Of a stretch of DNA of 64,000 nucleotides, positions 18,697-29,580 are shown piece by piece (within the stretch, counting starts at the first letter, position 1; each line of letters starts with the position of its first letter). Origin of the DNA: Maniola hyperantus (lineage: Eukaryota; Arthropoda; Insecta; Lepidoptera; Nymphalidae); contig NC_048563.1 of assembly GCF_902806685.2 (NCBI RefSeq), positions 1,364,001 to 1,428,000 on the forward strand, given 5' to 3'. The position numbers and the translations under genes were made by a program. The notes under the pieces are model-generated. The model made no database searches, was not told the origin of the DNA, and saw only the letters and a list, made by a program, of their open reading frames with translations.

Positions 18697-21545
18697 CTGC
18701 AGTTTGAGGCGAGTGTGCGGACGGGCTCAGGGCCTGGTTCAGCTGAATGGCCTGCCTGTAAGATATATGGGAATGTATCTACAGTGTACTGGGGAGCCAC
18801 TCGCTAGCATGTAGCTGTGCTGCATAGAGCAGGCAGAGGAGGGAAGGGTATAGGCTACTTGACAATTTTTTTAAGTTGGTCTTAAATGGTTAATATTTGT
18901 CCTATTATATCAAAAAAATTAACACTATATTTTTTTGCGCCCTAAAAACCGTAAAACTTTAATTTAAAAAAATATTTTTCTTAGACAGGTGAAAACACTG
19001 TCGGCCATGTTTGGCCGATAGATTATCTGTGCTCTGACGTCATGCATTTGTAAACAACAGTATAACCACAGGGTTATAAGAAAAATATTTTTTTAAATTA
19101 AAGTTTTACGGTTTTTAGGGCGCAAAAAAATATAGTGTTAATTTTTTTGATATAATAGGACAAATATTAACCATTTAAGACCAACTTAAAAAAATTGTCA
19201 AGTAGCCTATTACAATACTAGTACAAATGTTTACTTCGAAAACATTGAATTGTGAAATAGTATACTGACTTGTTCTCAGTGAGGCGTGAAGAGTGTGAGG
19301 AGCTCCCAGCTGTATGAGGCTTGCATACTTGAGATGTGCCACAGACAATGTCTTCACCACCGTTCTGTCAAGTACAAAAAAAGGCATCACATTTCTGTTT
19401 TTCGTGAGACCTCTGACTAAACACACTATCAGATGAACACAAATTAATGAAAGTGTGTCATGAGCCTCAATAGCTCAACAGGTAAAGGAGTGGACTGAAA
19501 ACCGAAAGGTCGACGGTTCAAACCCCGCCCGTTGCACTATTGTCGTACCTACTCCTAGCACAAGCTTTACGCTTAGTTGGAGGGGAAAGGGGAATATTAG
19601 TCATTTAACATGTCTTATATTCTTTTTTTTTTAAAAAAACAAAAACAAAGAAAACATAGTGAAGACTCTCACCTGGTCATGCATGTGCATATGTTGCATG
19701 TGTGCATGTTCACCGACAAACTCCGCAAAACAAAGAGAACATTGAAAGGGAGCAATTTCATACTTTAACGGATCTGGCATTTCCGTCTCTTGTACAGTTT
19801 CCAATATTATCTCACTGTCAGATAAGAACTCCTCTTTAGATACAACCAATTCATCACTAATGTAATCTGCATTATTCTCGTCTTCATTTGCCACTTGTAT
19901 ATCTTCATCAATCAACATAGAGTCATCACTTTTTTCATTTTTCACCACAGCATTATATCCAATTGGCTCTGAGGAGTCCAGTATGTATAAGTCACAATAG
20001 TCAGGTCCTAGCGTTGTCACCACAAAATTACTCTTTATTTGGTTCTTTGTGCGGTTTATCATCTTTACATGTCGTCTTGTTATCTGTTGGGAAACAAGTT
20101 GATTATTGAATCAATACATCATTATTAACAATGTACAGAAAACTAAGTTTTAAAGCAAATTTTACAACTATTAAGTTTATATTTTGTCATGTTTTAAGTA
20201 CTCACAAATTCATGTTTTTCAACTAAGTCCATCATCAGTGCACGGGCTCTCAAGCTCTTGTCTCTGAATCTACTAAAGTTTATCAATCTCTGAGCACATT
20301 GTACACAAAGTGTTTGTTTTAGGTTTCCTTGATCATACAACTGAAACAGTGGGGCCGATTCTGTAGTACACAATCTCTATAGTAAACTAAATTAACAGGT
20401 CTAAATCTAGTGCTATTCTTCTCTGCAAGCAACATTATGAAAGTGATAGCAATAGATTTACACGTGCCATTTTAGTTTAGTTTAGAGATTGTGTACAACG
20501 GAATTAGCCACAATATATTAGTATAATTAAAATATTCAAACTTTAATGCAATAATACAATTTACTGGATAATTAGGATTTACAAACCAACAACTTACTGG
20601 ATATCCAGTTAACCTTTCATATGCTTCTAATTTGTATTTACTCATTAGAAACAGCTTGCTGTCAGTGTCTAGGCATATCATGCAAACCTGTTAACATATT
20701 GAACAGTTTACAATTATTTCTACTTTTGATTCACAATATGTAACATTAGGTACATTATAAAGAAGTAACTACCTACCTGCACTGTTGAAGGAACAGCACC
20801 AATACAAATCTGCCTTAAGCCACTTTCTGATTCATAAATTTCATTATTTAGAAAATGCTGCGAGCAGACCACAGCAGAGTCTGATAGGTGACTGTCTTGT
20901 TTGCCGAGGGCTCTGAGCCAAGCAGCACGGAGACGCACATCACTGGGGAGACTGAAAATTACCATTTATGTTATACTAGCAGTAGCTCGCCTCATAAACC
21001 TTCCTCAATAAATGTCCTAAATGCTAGTTTATCTTTCTTAACTTTGAAGGGGTTTTGTAGGAGGAAACCATATCATAAGTATAACTTTACATTTAATTTT
21101 AAGATTAGCAGATGAGAACTTTTATCTTTTTAATTTTATTAATTTATAGTAATAAAAGTAATACGTTTATGTATGGAGAATTTGGGGAAACGCGTAAGAA
21201 GCGTCCTCACCTTAACTAAGGCTACAGCTATGGCCTTTATTGAGTCAACTCAAATCCATACTAATATTATAAATGCGAAAGTGTGTGCGAATGCGAAACC
21301 GTTCAACCGATTTTAATGAAATTTGGTACAGAGTTAGCTTATATCCCGGGGAAGGACATAGGCTACTTTTCATCCCGGAAAATTGATAAGTTCCCACGGG
21401 ATTATTAAAAACCTAAATCCACGCGTACGAAGTCGCGGTCATCAGCTAGTATTGAATAAACTCACCCGTGAAAACTAATCCCCTTCGTCTCAGCTGTGTA
21501 CACATTGGTGGAAGTATTTTCACAGAAAGGCACACAGCAACGCAT
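18697..21545 (-). CDS. THAP-ZAD-C2H2 protein, minus-arm common exons 1-7
   Basis: Exons complement: 21466..21545, 20777..20951, 20598..20687, 20206..20340, 19673..20083, 19270..19364, 18697..18755. All have GT/AG borders and matching phases, 348 codons plus one base. Residues 1 to about 85 are a THAP domain (MRCCVPFC start, Trp in RAAWLRALG, CSQH, closing AVPS). Exons 3-4 code a ZAD: CMIC ... CVQC, about 75 residues, one residue shorter than the plus-arm copy (KLEAYERL against KLEEAYERL). Exon 5 is an acidic linker ending in one C2H2 finger (CSLC ... HMQHMRMH). Exons 6-7 are a Ser/Gln/Pro-rich tail (SPSAHSPQTA). The last exon leaves one base of a codon, which fits the two-base start of exons C, B and A downstream. 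An in-frame ATG two codons upstream (21551) would add MK; the plus arm lacks it. THAP and ZAD are protein-protein/DNA-binding zinc modules, so a nuclear role is likely. Confidence 0.85.
18852..19209. mobile_element. Long foldback (inverted-repeat) element in intron 6
   Basis: Two arms of about 130 bases, 18852-18987 and 19078-19209, are near-perfect reverse complements (TAGGCTACTTGACAATTTTT at one end, AAAAATTGTCAAGTAGCCTA at the other). The loop is about 90 bases. A foldback MITE. If transcribed with the gene it would form a long hairpin RNA. Confidence 0.8.
19462..19637 (+). mobile_element. SINE-P
   Basis: Complete copy with the poly(A) next to exon 5 of the minus-arm gene, only about 35 bases from the splice donor of that exon. 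Confidence 0.8.
20350..20512. mobile_element. MITE, GGGGCCGATTCT-type ends
   Basis: GGGGCCGATTCTGTAGTACA ... GAGATTGTGTACAACGG with AATTAGCC. Inverted-repeat ends CACAATCTCTA/TAGAGATTGTG. It lies in the intron between exons 4 and 3. Sisters at 23023, 42479 and 44419. Confidence 0.7.
21255..21449 (+). mobile_element. Helitron-like H3 element in intron 1
   Basis: TCCATACTAATATTATAAAT to CGGTCATCAGCTAG before T. Absent from the homologous intron of the plus-arm gene, so it inserted after the arms separated. Confidence 0.65.
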
Positions 21546-21551
21546 TTTCAT

Positions 21552-21821
21552 CGATTGTTATTTTCTCCAACCAAAACCTTTGCGGCAGCCCTGACTAAAA
21601 GTGGCTATTGATGAACTACGATTTACATTTTACTTTACGCTATCGACGTATAATAACGGAATAGATAATAGTATTGGCAAAATCAATATAATTTGCCCGA
21701 TATAATTTATTTCAGTATAATGTTGTAGTCTTAGATTTATTTGTTCACAGAATAAATTAATTTTACTCCAAGGATTTTTTGTATCATTGTTCCTCAAATC
21801 GTGCTCAAATCTCGAAAGATT

Positions 21822-21856
<35 letters not shown>

Positions 21857-22518
21857 TAATGTACCTAATAATTAATTATAGTAATGTACCTACTCTGTGT
21901 TTTACAGCTAAAAACAAAGAATATAACCATTAAATTATTCACTACGTTCGGAAATCAGAACCTTTTTGAGCCTACAATACCACAGACCACTACGTTATTG
22001 TCTAACACAGATTAATGAGTAGGTACTATAGGTGCTGTGGTGATGGGTAACTTTAGAAAGCTTCAAACACTGGCAGCACTTAGATCACCCTATTGACCAC
22101 CGACCGAAAAGACTATCAAATAGAAATAATGGTGTTAAAAAAATAGAAAATAACGCTAATGCGATCCGTAAAAGAAATAAAAGATTAGATTAAAAAAAAA
22201 AAAAAAAAAAAAAAAACTTTTAGAAAAAGAGCCTGAGCCATCATTAGTTTATAAAAGCTGAAAGTTTCTTTGCGCATACTCTGGCATTGTCCCCGAAGTT
22301 TGGATCATGGTGACATTAAAGTTTATGGGTGTAGCTTATTTTTCCTTGTACAATGAACGAAAAGCCTAATTTACTACAATCCGCTGAAACAGATCTCTGA
22401 GAAATCTGTATGGTGCAACATGCACCGCCCGCCCTCCCACAGCTAATCATGCAGGAAAAAACTAACACCTGCTTCTATACAATATTTGTCTTTGATTTCA
22501 CGTCACCCATCCATCAGA
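21552..22518. other. Upstream region of the minus-arm gene
   Basis: The first about 50 bases upstream of the start codon resemble the plus-arm leader (GGAGAAAATAA before the ATG). Further on there is an (AAT)n run at 21823-21857 and an A run near 22195-22216. No other gene is seen. Confidence 0.5.
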
Positions 22519-22881
22519 CTACGTATCTCGCGACAGGCGTAAATCTCGCGATCATTGCTGTCAAACGTCCGGCTAGAGAGAGACAGCAATAGCCACAAAG
22601 CAAAATAAGAAGACGAAGAAGAGAGACAGCAAATGAACATCACATTGCTACTGCTGTCGCGTTGCTGTAGCTACTGCAACGTTTTACGTAATCACCCCAC
22701 CGAGTGGAGATTACGTATCTCGCGACAGGCGTAAATCTCGCGATCATTGCTGTCAAACGTCCGGCTAGAGAGAGACAGCTATAGCCACCCACAAAGCAAA
22801 ATAAAAAGAAGAGAGACAGAAAATGAACTGTTGGATTGCTATTGCTGTCGCTACTGCAACGTTTTACGTAATCACCCCGAG
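22519..22881 (+). repeat. Tandem direct duplication, about 180 bp per copy
   Basis: Two copies (about 22519-22700 and 22710-22881) share TACGTATCTCGCGACAGGCG, AAACGTCCGGCTAGAGAGAG and CTACTGCAACGTTTTACGTA. The flanking TACGTA blocks suggest the unit is bounded by short inverted repeats. No coding potential. Confidence 0.75.
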
Positions 22882-22929
22882 GTGCTCTGCAATGAGACGG
22901 CTATAGGTTGATCATGATGATGATGATTC

Positions 22930-23375
22930 TCGAGCAAGTCATATAATTTATTCAAAATGGGTAACATAGTCAACATAGTACACTCTTTGATTGTCAATAA
23001 GTATGATTTGTAAGAAAATAATGGGGCCGATTCTCTTGTACACAAACTCTAAACTAAATTAACAGGTTTAAATATATTGCTATCCTTTTCCGCAAGCAAC
23101 ATTATGAAAGGGACAGCAATAGCAATAGATTTAGATGTGACATGTGTACAAGAGAATATAATGTTGATAATTATTAATTACGTAAACTTAAAACAAGGGT
23201 AGGAACCAAACGCGCAGGTCTGAGAAAAACTCACAATAAAATCAGATGGGGTATTCTTTTTATTATCACCAATTCACAAAAACACTTAAACTAAATTAGC
23301 AAAGTTTTTTTTTTTTAAGTTGTTTTTTTTTTTAAAGTTGTTTAGCAACTCATTCCCAAACTTTCTTATCATTGA
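22930..23375. repeat. LINE-tail repeat with an inserted MITE
   Basis: Same repeat as 4620..5400 (CGCGCAGGTCTGAGAAAAAC, GGTATTC, TTATTATCACCA) without the family G insertion. A GGGGCCGATTCT-type MITE is inserted at 23023..23157. Confidence 0.5.
23023..23157. mobile_element. MITE, GGGGCCGATTCT-type ends
   Basis: GGGGCCGATTCTCTTGTACA at the left; a diverged right end GTGTACAAGAGAATA. Somewhat degraded relative to 42479..42640. Confidence 0.55.
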
Positions 23376-23893
23376 AACTAGCTTATGCCCGCCACTTCAC
23401 ACTACACAAACTTCAAACTATTGTACCCCCTTAGGGGTTGGATTTAAATTTTTTAACAATCCTGCCTTAGCAGATGCCTACGTCATAATAGCTACGGCAC
23501 AAAATCTGCATGCCAAATTTCAGCTCGATCCGTCGTGATTTTTTTTTAATTTTTTTATTTATTATCCAATCAAAATACAAATCAAAAGCTTAAACAAGAA
23601 AGACTGAAAAACCACAGAGGTTTGTCCTCAGTGCCTATAGCTGCAACGATTAGGTGCCTATTAACTAATTACTTAAAGAATTAATCTACAGTAGGTATTG
23701 AACGCGAAAAATCAAGTAAGTATGTAACATAATATAATCGTGAGTAGGTTTATTAAATTTATAGGTTTATTAGGTGGATAGGATTAGCACTAATATAAAT
23801 AATTATATAATCTACATAGACACAAAAGACTCAGCCATCTAAGTTTGAGCTGTGCGTTGATAGATCAGTCAGTCAGTCAGCTTATCCTTTTAT
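23376..23893 (-). mobile_element. Helitron-like H1 element split by an insertion
   Basis: The halves 23376-23537 and about 23848-23893 belong to one inverted H1 copy. The middle (about 23538-23847) is an A/T-rich insertion with a poly(T) start, probably the 3' end of a retroposon. Confidence 0.5.
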
Positions 23894-23896
23894 ATA

Positions 23897-24556
23897 CAGG
23901 GTGTAACCAGAAAGCTAGCGAAAACTTAGCGTGATTGTACCGTAGCTACTGCCTAAAGACTTTTAAGTTTGAAAAATGTGTTAAAAGTATGCTCCTAAAA
24001 AAAGCATATTATACAGTGGAAGACTATGTAAACGATAAAAAGCTTGGATTTGACTCGCTCCAGCAATGCACGGGGCTGCAATGGCTTGTATAGTATGGTA
24101 TAATAACATTGTAAAGTGAAAAATTAAAAAGAGCAACCGCCGAGTTTCTTGCTGGTTCTTCTCGGTAGGAACGTCATTCCGAACCAGTGGTAAAATAAAC
24201 TACCTGACGATTCAAAAGCACTTGTAAAAAGTTTACTTGAATAAAATATAGGTACTCTATTCTATTCTAGTCTTAACACAATCCAATACCAATAACCATT
24301 TGCCCCCTTTTGTAGTTTTAGTGATTTAGTATCTTTCAAACCGCAATGTATAGCGTGTAAAACTCGGGTCAATGGCCCACATACGACGCGGCATTGACTC
24401 CACAACGTTCGTTGACCTGTAGCGTCAGTCAGATATTTTATTTGCAATATATTGAGAACTTATACAAAATATAGGATTATTTTTGTATTTTTGTGGTATC
24501 ATATCAGTAATACTATCGCCTGTTTTCGTTTTTGCCATCGTTCTGGTTACACCCTG
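23897..24556. mobile_element. TIR element (CAGGGTGTAACCAGAA...), second copy
   Basis: Ends CAGGGTGTAACCAGAAAGCT and CGTTCTGGTTACACCCTG with TA on both sides. Lacks the family G insertion of the 17732 copy, which gives a clean comparison of occupied and empty states. Confidence 0.7.
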
Positions 24557-24624
24557 TATCGAAGATAGATAACAAAATGCAATCATTCTACTTTATGCCT
24601 TTGCGTCAAAGGTTTTTTAGTTTT

Positions 24625-25028
24625 TAGGGTTCCGTAGCTCAAAAGGAAAAACGGAACCCTTATAAGATCACTTTGTTGCCTGTCGGTCTGTCTGTCTGTC
24701 AAGAAACCTACAGGGTACTTCCCGTTGACCTAGAATCATGAAATTTGGCAAGTAGGTAGGTTTTATAGCAGACATTCGGGGAAAAATCTGAAAACCGTGA
24801 ATTTGTGGTTACATCACACAAAAAAATTAAATTGTGGTCATGAACTAATAAATAATTAGTATTTTCAACTATCAGAGTAAGATAACTATATCAATTGGGG
24901 TATCATATGAAAGGGCATTCTAAAATAGATTTTTATTTATTTTTGGGCATAATAGTTTTTGATTTATCGCGCAAAATGTCGAAAAAAATATGACTGTAGT
25001 ACGGAACCCTCGTTGCGCGAGCCTGACC
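24625..25028 (+). mobile_element. Family G element fused to a SINE-P tail
   Basis: GGGTTCCGTAGCTC to GCGCGAGCCTGAC, then directly the second half of a SINE-P (from CCCGCCCGTTGCACTATTG, 25027) up to 25140. Flanked by near-identical 30-base stretches (24592 and 25143). Confidence 0.6.
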
Positions 25029-25140
25029 CCGCCCGTTGCACTATTGTCACACCTACTCCTAGCACAAGCTTGACGCTTAGTTGGAGAGGAAAGGGGAATA
25101 TTAGTCATTTAACATGGCTATAATATTCTTCTTTTTTTTT
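25029..25140 (+). mobile_element. SINE-P, 3' part
   Basis: CCGTTGCACTATTGTCACAC to CATGGCTATAATATTC, then a T run. The head is missing. Confidence 0.6.
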
Positions 25141-25513
25141 TTTTTTAATCCTTCTTTATGCCTTTGCGTCAATGGTTTTCTAGTGTTCTTCTTTGACCTT
25201 AAACCTTCGGAATGGAGAGCGCGACGAACAGTTTGCACTGATGTATCAAATTCGTTAGCGAAATGTTCCGTTGGGATGAAGCCATTGGTCTGATATTCGT
25301 GCACCATAAAATGTCGCTGGGACGGAGTGATGAGGGGCGGCCTTCCACTCCTGCCGCGATCCTTCAGAGTACCTTCGACCTGGAATCTCTTTACCCAGCG
25401 ACTCACAGTGTTCCTCTGAAAAACAAAGAGAAAAAAAAATTATTAATTTATTAATTTTTAAAAATTATTTAGTAATTTCCGAAGTGTGTAAACACTAAAA
25501 AATATATAAAAAA

Positions 25514-25704
25514 CTAGCTGATCCCCGCGGCATCGCCCGCGTAGATTTAGGTTTTTAAAGATCCCGTATAGCCTATGTCACTCAGGAATAATGTAGCTTT
25601 CTACTGGTGAAAGAATTTTTAAAATCGGTTCAGTAGTTCCAAAGATTACCCCCTACAAACAAACTTAACGACATACCTCTTTATATAATAATATAAAGTA
25701 TAGA
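25514..25704 (-). mobile_element. Helitron-like H4 element
   Basis: Inverted copy from CTAGCTGATCCCCGCGG to AATATAAAGTATAGA, flanked by A and T. Lies in the intron of the transposase remnant. Confidence 0.55.
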
Positions 25705-25769
25705 TAAAGAGAAAAAAAAATCTACATACTTAATTAAAAGATTCAAGTTCAAAACTAAAACCCGACACG

Positions 25770-26342
25770 TTAGTGCGAGTACTGTGGGCGGTACATTTCA
25801 GAGTCAAAGTCAAAGTCAAATGATTTATTCAAAATAGGTTTTTTGACGACCCTTAATAGTGGGAGGTCCCGGGTTCGATTCCTGGCAGGGGTTTGGAATT
25901 TTATAATTTCTAAATTTCTGGTCTGGTCTGGCTTCGGCCGTGGCTAGTTACCACCCTACCGGCAAAGCCGTGCCGCCAAGCGATTTAGCGTTCCGGTACG
26001 ATGCCGTTAGGAACCAAAGGTGTATGGGTTTAATAAAAAACTGCCATACCCCTTCCAGGTTAGCCCGCTATCATCTAAGACTGCATCATCACTTACCACC
26101 AGGTGAGATTGCAGTCAAGGGCTAACTTGTATCTGAATAAAAAAAAAAAAAAAAAGGTAATAAGTTACACTTTTTGATGGTCAGATGTTGGATTTATTCA
26201 GGACTACGTCATGAAACGTTATCGATTGAATTGCACCAACGTGTGGCGGTTGCCACAATTGCAACTAGATGGCGCTATTCAATCGATAACGTTTCATGAC
26301 GTAGTACCGAACAAATGTACCGCCGACAGTACTCGCACTAAC
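25770..26342. mobile_element. Foldback element with nested insertions
   Basis: The outer arms CGTTAGTGCGAGTACTGT (25770) and ACAGTACTCGCACTAACG (26342) are inverted repeats. The inner arms ACTACGTCATGAAACGTT and AACGTTTCATGACGTAGT (26203-26303) continue the hairpin. The left arm is split by a retroposon tail and a SINE-B (25848..26156). Confidence 0.7.
25848..26156 (+). mobile_element. SINE-B
   Basis: AATAGTGGGAGGTCCCGGG, GGTTCGATTCCTGGC (B box) through GTATGGGTTTAATAAAAAAC to AACTTGTATCTGAATAA plus poly(A). The extreme head is missing. Confidence 0.7.
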
Positions 26343-26395
26343 GGAATTTTCTGCAATCTGGAATATATATATAGAAGTTTCAAGACACAATCGTA

Positions 26396-26795
26396 GGCCT
26401 GTCTGCCACGCTGGCCCAATGCGGATTGGCAGACCTCAGGTTTCCTCACGATGTTTTCCTTCACCGTTAAATAAATAAATAAAATAAATAAATTAAATCT
26501 TTTTATTAAAAGCATCTATGGCTCAATTTGTTAGTAGACAGATTTACTTAAAAACTAATGTTAGTAACTAATAATACAATTGTGGGAAAAAGACAGTTTT
26601 ATATTTTAATTTTATTATTTACATTTACAAATGTGGCCTCACCAACACTTGAACAAAGTGTTCAAGCATTGGTGAGTTAAAGTAAGTAATATTTAATTGT
26701 TTTAAAAACGCACATAACTCTGAAAAGTTAGTCGAACGCCCGACCTCCTGAAACGAAGGCGGACGTCTTAACCACTAGGTTATCACCGCTTCATC
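26396..26795 (-). mobile_element. SINE-D split in two
   Basis: The tRNA-like head is at 26724-26795 on the minus strand (AACCTAGTGGTTAAGACGTC A box, GTCGGGCGTTCGA B box). The body continues to about 26660 and resumes at 26396-26470 (CTGCCACGCTGGCCCAATGC). The middle is an A/T-rich insertion. Confidence 0.65.
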
Positions 26796-26979
26796 ACGTC
26801 GCATATCTATCCATCGCAAATCACAATATAATCTTTTGAAAATAACTTACAGATAAGGTCATTTCTCTGGAAATTTGCGATATATTAAGCCCATTGTTAT
26901 ACAATTTCACAATTCTCGCTCTGGCTTCAAGACTTATATTAGCTTGATTTTTGAATACTTGAATATCTGTAACAAAACA

Positions 26980-27090
26980 TAATGGCTATCTGCATGCCAA
27001 ATTTCAGCCAGATCCGTCCAGTAGTTTGAGATGTGGGTTGATAGATCAGTCAGTCAGTCAGTCACCTTTTCCTTTTATATAATATTAAGA
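26980..27090 (-). mobile_element. Helitron-like H1 fragment
   Basis: GGCTATCTGCATGCCAAATT to CCTTTTATATAATATTAAGA; 5' half of H1 only. Confidence 0.55.
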
Positions 27091-27674
27091 TTCTATTCTG
27101 TGAATGGGTGAAGTGGTCACTGACCTGCAGTTTGAGGCGAGTGTGCGGACGGGCTCGGGGCCTGGTGCAGCTGAATGGCCTGCCTGTAAGATATATGGGA
27201 ATGTATCTACAGTGTACTGGGGAGCTGCTTGCTAGCATGTAGCTGTGCTGAATAGAGCAGGCAGAGGAGGAAGGGGTATAATAATACTAGTACAAGACAT
27301 ATATTTAAAAAAAACATTGTAATGTGAAATAGTATTGGTAGATATACTGACTTTTTCTTCTTCTTATTTTGTTTTGTGACTTTCAGTAGTGCCACTGACT
27401 TGTTTTCAGTGAGGTATGAAGAGTGTGAGGAGCTCACAGCTGTATGAGGCTTGCATACTTGAGATGTGCCACAGACAGCATCTCCACCCACATTCTGCAA
27501 AGTACAAAACAAAGGCATCACATTTCTGTCCCTAGAGAGTGTGAGGCCTCTGACTGAACACTATCATTGGTCATTCATTGGTCAGTTACGTCATTGGTGA
27601 CAAAACGCGATACATCGGCGCAAAGTTGCATGTCTATTGGTATTTTACAGAATATATCAATTGCTACAGTATCA

Positions 27675-27860
27675 ATTGCCATCGTCAAATCCATTAAAAC
27701 ACTTTCTGACCAACAGAGTTGTTCACATATGGAATAAATTGCCTAAGGATGTGGCTATGTCAAGTTCTGTTCTGTCAAAAATTGGATAAACATTTTGAAA
27801 ACTCGAAGCACTTCTGATATAGACGCATCAGCGAAAGCTGCTTAAATAAATAAATAAATA
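27675..27860 (+). pseudogene. LINE ORF2 C-terminal remnant
   Basis: Reads NPLKHFLTNRVVHIWNKLPK then DVAMSSSVLSK with a stop and frameshift, ending in an (AAAT)n tail. The RVVxIWNxLP pattern is typical of the end of insect non-LTR reverse transcriptases. Confidence 0.65.
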
Positions 27861-28070
27861 AAAATCTATCTGAGGCGACTGGGGTTCCGTGGCAGTTCGC
27901 TCGCAGCCAGGATGCAAAAAGCGGTCTTGCTGGACTCGGCTCGACTAGGATAGAACCTGTCGCCCTGACCCCCGGCCGTTTGATCTCCCCCGTCCGAGGT
28001 GTAATCCTCCGCCCGGTACAAATATGTATGTATGTAATGTTTATGTAGGTTTATTTATTTTTATGTATAA

Positions 28071-28310
28071 CTAGCTTATGCTCGCGACTTCGTCCGCGTG
28101 GACTACAAAATTTCAAACCCCTATTTCACCCCCTTAGGAGTTGAATTTTCAAAAATCCTTCCTTAGCGGACGACTACGTCATGATAGCTAGCATGATAGC
28201 ATGCCAAATTTCAGCCCGATCCGTCCAGTAGTTTGAGCTGTGCGTTGATAGATCAGTCAGTCAGTCAGTCAGTCAGTCAGTCAGTCACCTTCTCCTTTTA
28301 TATATATGGA
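28071..28310 (-). mobile_element. Helitron-like H1 element, complete
   Basis: CTAGCTTATGCTCGCGAC to TTTTATATATATGGA, with an expanded (CAGT)n run at 28252-28288. Confidence 0.7.
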
Positions 28311-28429
28311 TATGTAAGTACATTATATTTCTTTTGGCTTTTATATGTACATATCTATTTTGTACACGGGCGTGAGAGTAAATAATATGCAATAATAATA
28401 ATATTTTGGAGTGTGCCTTTTGTGTGAAG

Positions 28430-28735
28430 AACTTTTCGACCTGGTTCCTCCTTCACCTCTCTATTATCGTGCCGCAAGGCATCGCCAAGGTCTGCACCTG
28501 TATGTAGTCGAAATCCCACAGATATGTACGAAGCGATTTGCCTCCTCATGTCTAATTCGAACCGCTTAGATTTGGAACACCCTTCCATCATCAGTTTTAC
28601 CCTCCCATTATAATATGGGTACCTTCAAGTCAAGAGTGAATAGGCATCTTCTAGGCAAGCGCCATCTTAGGCTGCATCACTACTTGCCACCAAGTCAGGT
28701 TGCAGCCAAGCACTGGTATATTCTATTTTAAAAAA
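28430..28735 (+). pseudogene. LINE ORF2 C-terminal remnant sharing its tail with SINE-B
   Basis: A decayed frame with YYRAARHRQGLHLYVVEIP, IWNTLPSSVLPSHYNMGTFK and SRVNRHLLGKRHLRL, then TGCATCACTACTTGCCACC and a poly(A). The tail parallels the SINE-B tail (TGCATCATCACTTACCACC), so this LINE family is the likely mobiliser of SINE-B. Confidence 0.65.
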
Positions 28736-29239
28736 AACTATAATATGAACACAAATTGAAAACTCACCTGGTCATGCATGCGCATATGTTGCATGTATGC
28801 ATGTTCACTGACAACCTCCTCAGAACAAAGAGAATATTGGAAGGGAGGACTTTCATACTTTAACGGATCTGGCATTTCAGCCTCATGTTTAGTTTCCAAT
28901 ATAATCTCACTTTTGGATAATAATTCCTCGTTAAATACAACCAGCTCATCATTGAGATTGTCTGCAGTATAATCATTTTCCTCTGCCATGTCTTCATCAA
29001 CCGGCGAGTCATAACTTTCTTCATTTTTCACCACAGCACTATATTGGATTGGCTCTGAGTCTGTCTGTTTGTCTCCTGCAGAGTCCAGTATGTATAAGTC
29101 ACAATAGTCAGGTCCTAGCGTTGTCATCACAAAATTAGTCTTTAGTTGGTTCTTTGTGCGGTTTATCATCTTTATATGTTGTCTTGTTATCTGTTGGGAA
29201 ACAAGTTGATTAGTGAATGAATATATCATTACTAACATT

Positions 29240-29580
29240 CAAATTCAAATTCAAATTCAAATTTCTTTATTGCGAATATGGGTAAACAGTGCAGATATTA
29301 CAAAACAAAAAGGTACAGCCAAATTCTGCCTATTAGCATGCAATATGTTATGACTTATGATATACCGAACAACGTGTACATAGTTTTGATTAGTCAAATT
29401 AAATACTTAGTCACAAAAAATACAAATTTAAATGATAATGTTACAAATGTCAAAAATTAAAATAAAACTAAAATTTCTCTACAAGGTAATCATTAATCGA
29501 GTAATATGTCTTTTCTAACAATAGTTTTACTATTACACAGAAAAGGAATAGTTTTACTAACATTAAACAGAAAAGGAAGT
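29240..29580 (-). mobile_element. Retroposon 3' end in an intron of the ZAD copy
   Basis: An (AAATTC)n tail at 29238-29265, then TTTCTTTATTGCG (GCAATAAAG on the minus strand) and an AT-rich body. No protein is legible. Confidence 0.5.

Larger units (their letters stand above)
25141..26966 (-). pseudogene. Tc1-like transposase HTH region with an intron, truncated
   Basis: Exons complement(26851..26966) and complement(about 25143..25415), both borders phase 0 (donor TCT/GTAAGT, acceptor TTTTTCAG/AGG). Joined, they read through ISLEARARIVKLYNNGLNIS, then QISREMTLS, RNTVSRWVKRFQVEG, DRGRSGRPPLIT and RALHSEGLRSKKNTRKP. This is the paired-like double helix-turn-helix DNA-binding region with the GRPP hook found at the N-terminus of Tc1/mariner transposases. 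The catalytic DDE part is absent; the frame runs into a SINE poly(T). The upstream exon begins with two bases of a split codon, so a further 5' exon is expected. Spliced introns are unusual for Tc1, so it may be an old element that gained introns, or a host-captured fragment now broken. Confidence 0.6.

Noticed and set aside
25940..26125. 61-codon frame
   Set aside because: It lies completely within a SINE-B.
26724..26800. tRNA gene on the minus strand
   Set aside because: Box A and B are recognisable, but the rest matches the SINE-D body and there is no complete cloverleaf.
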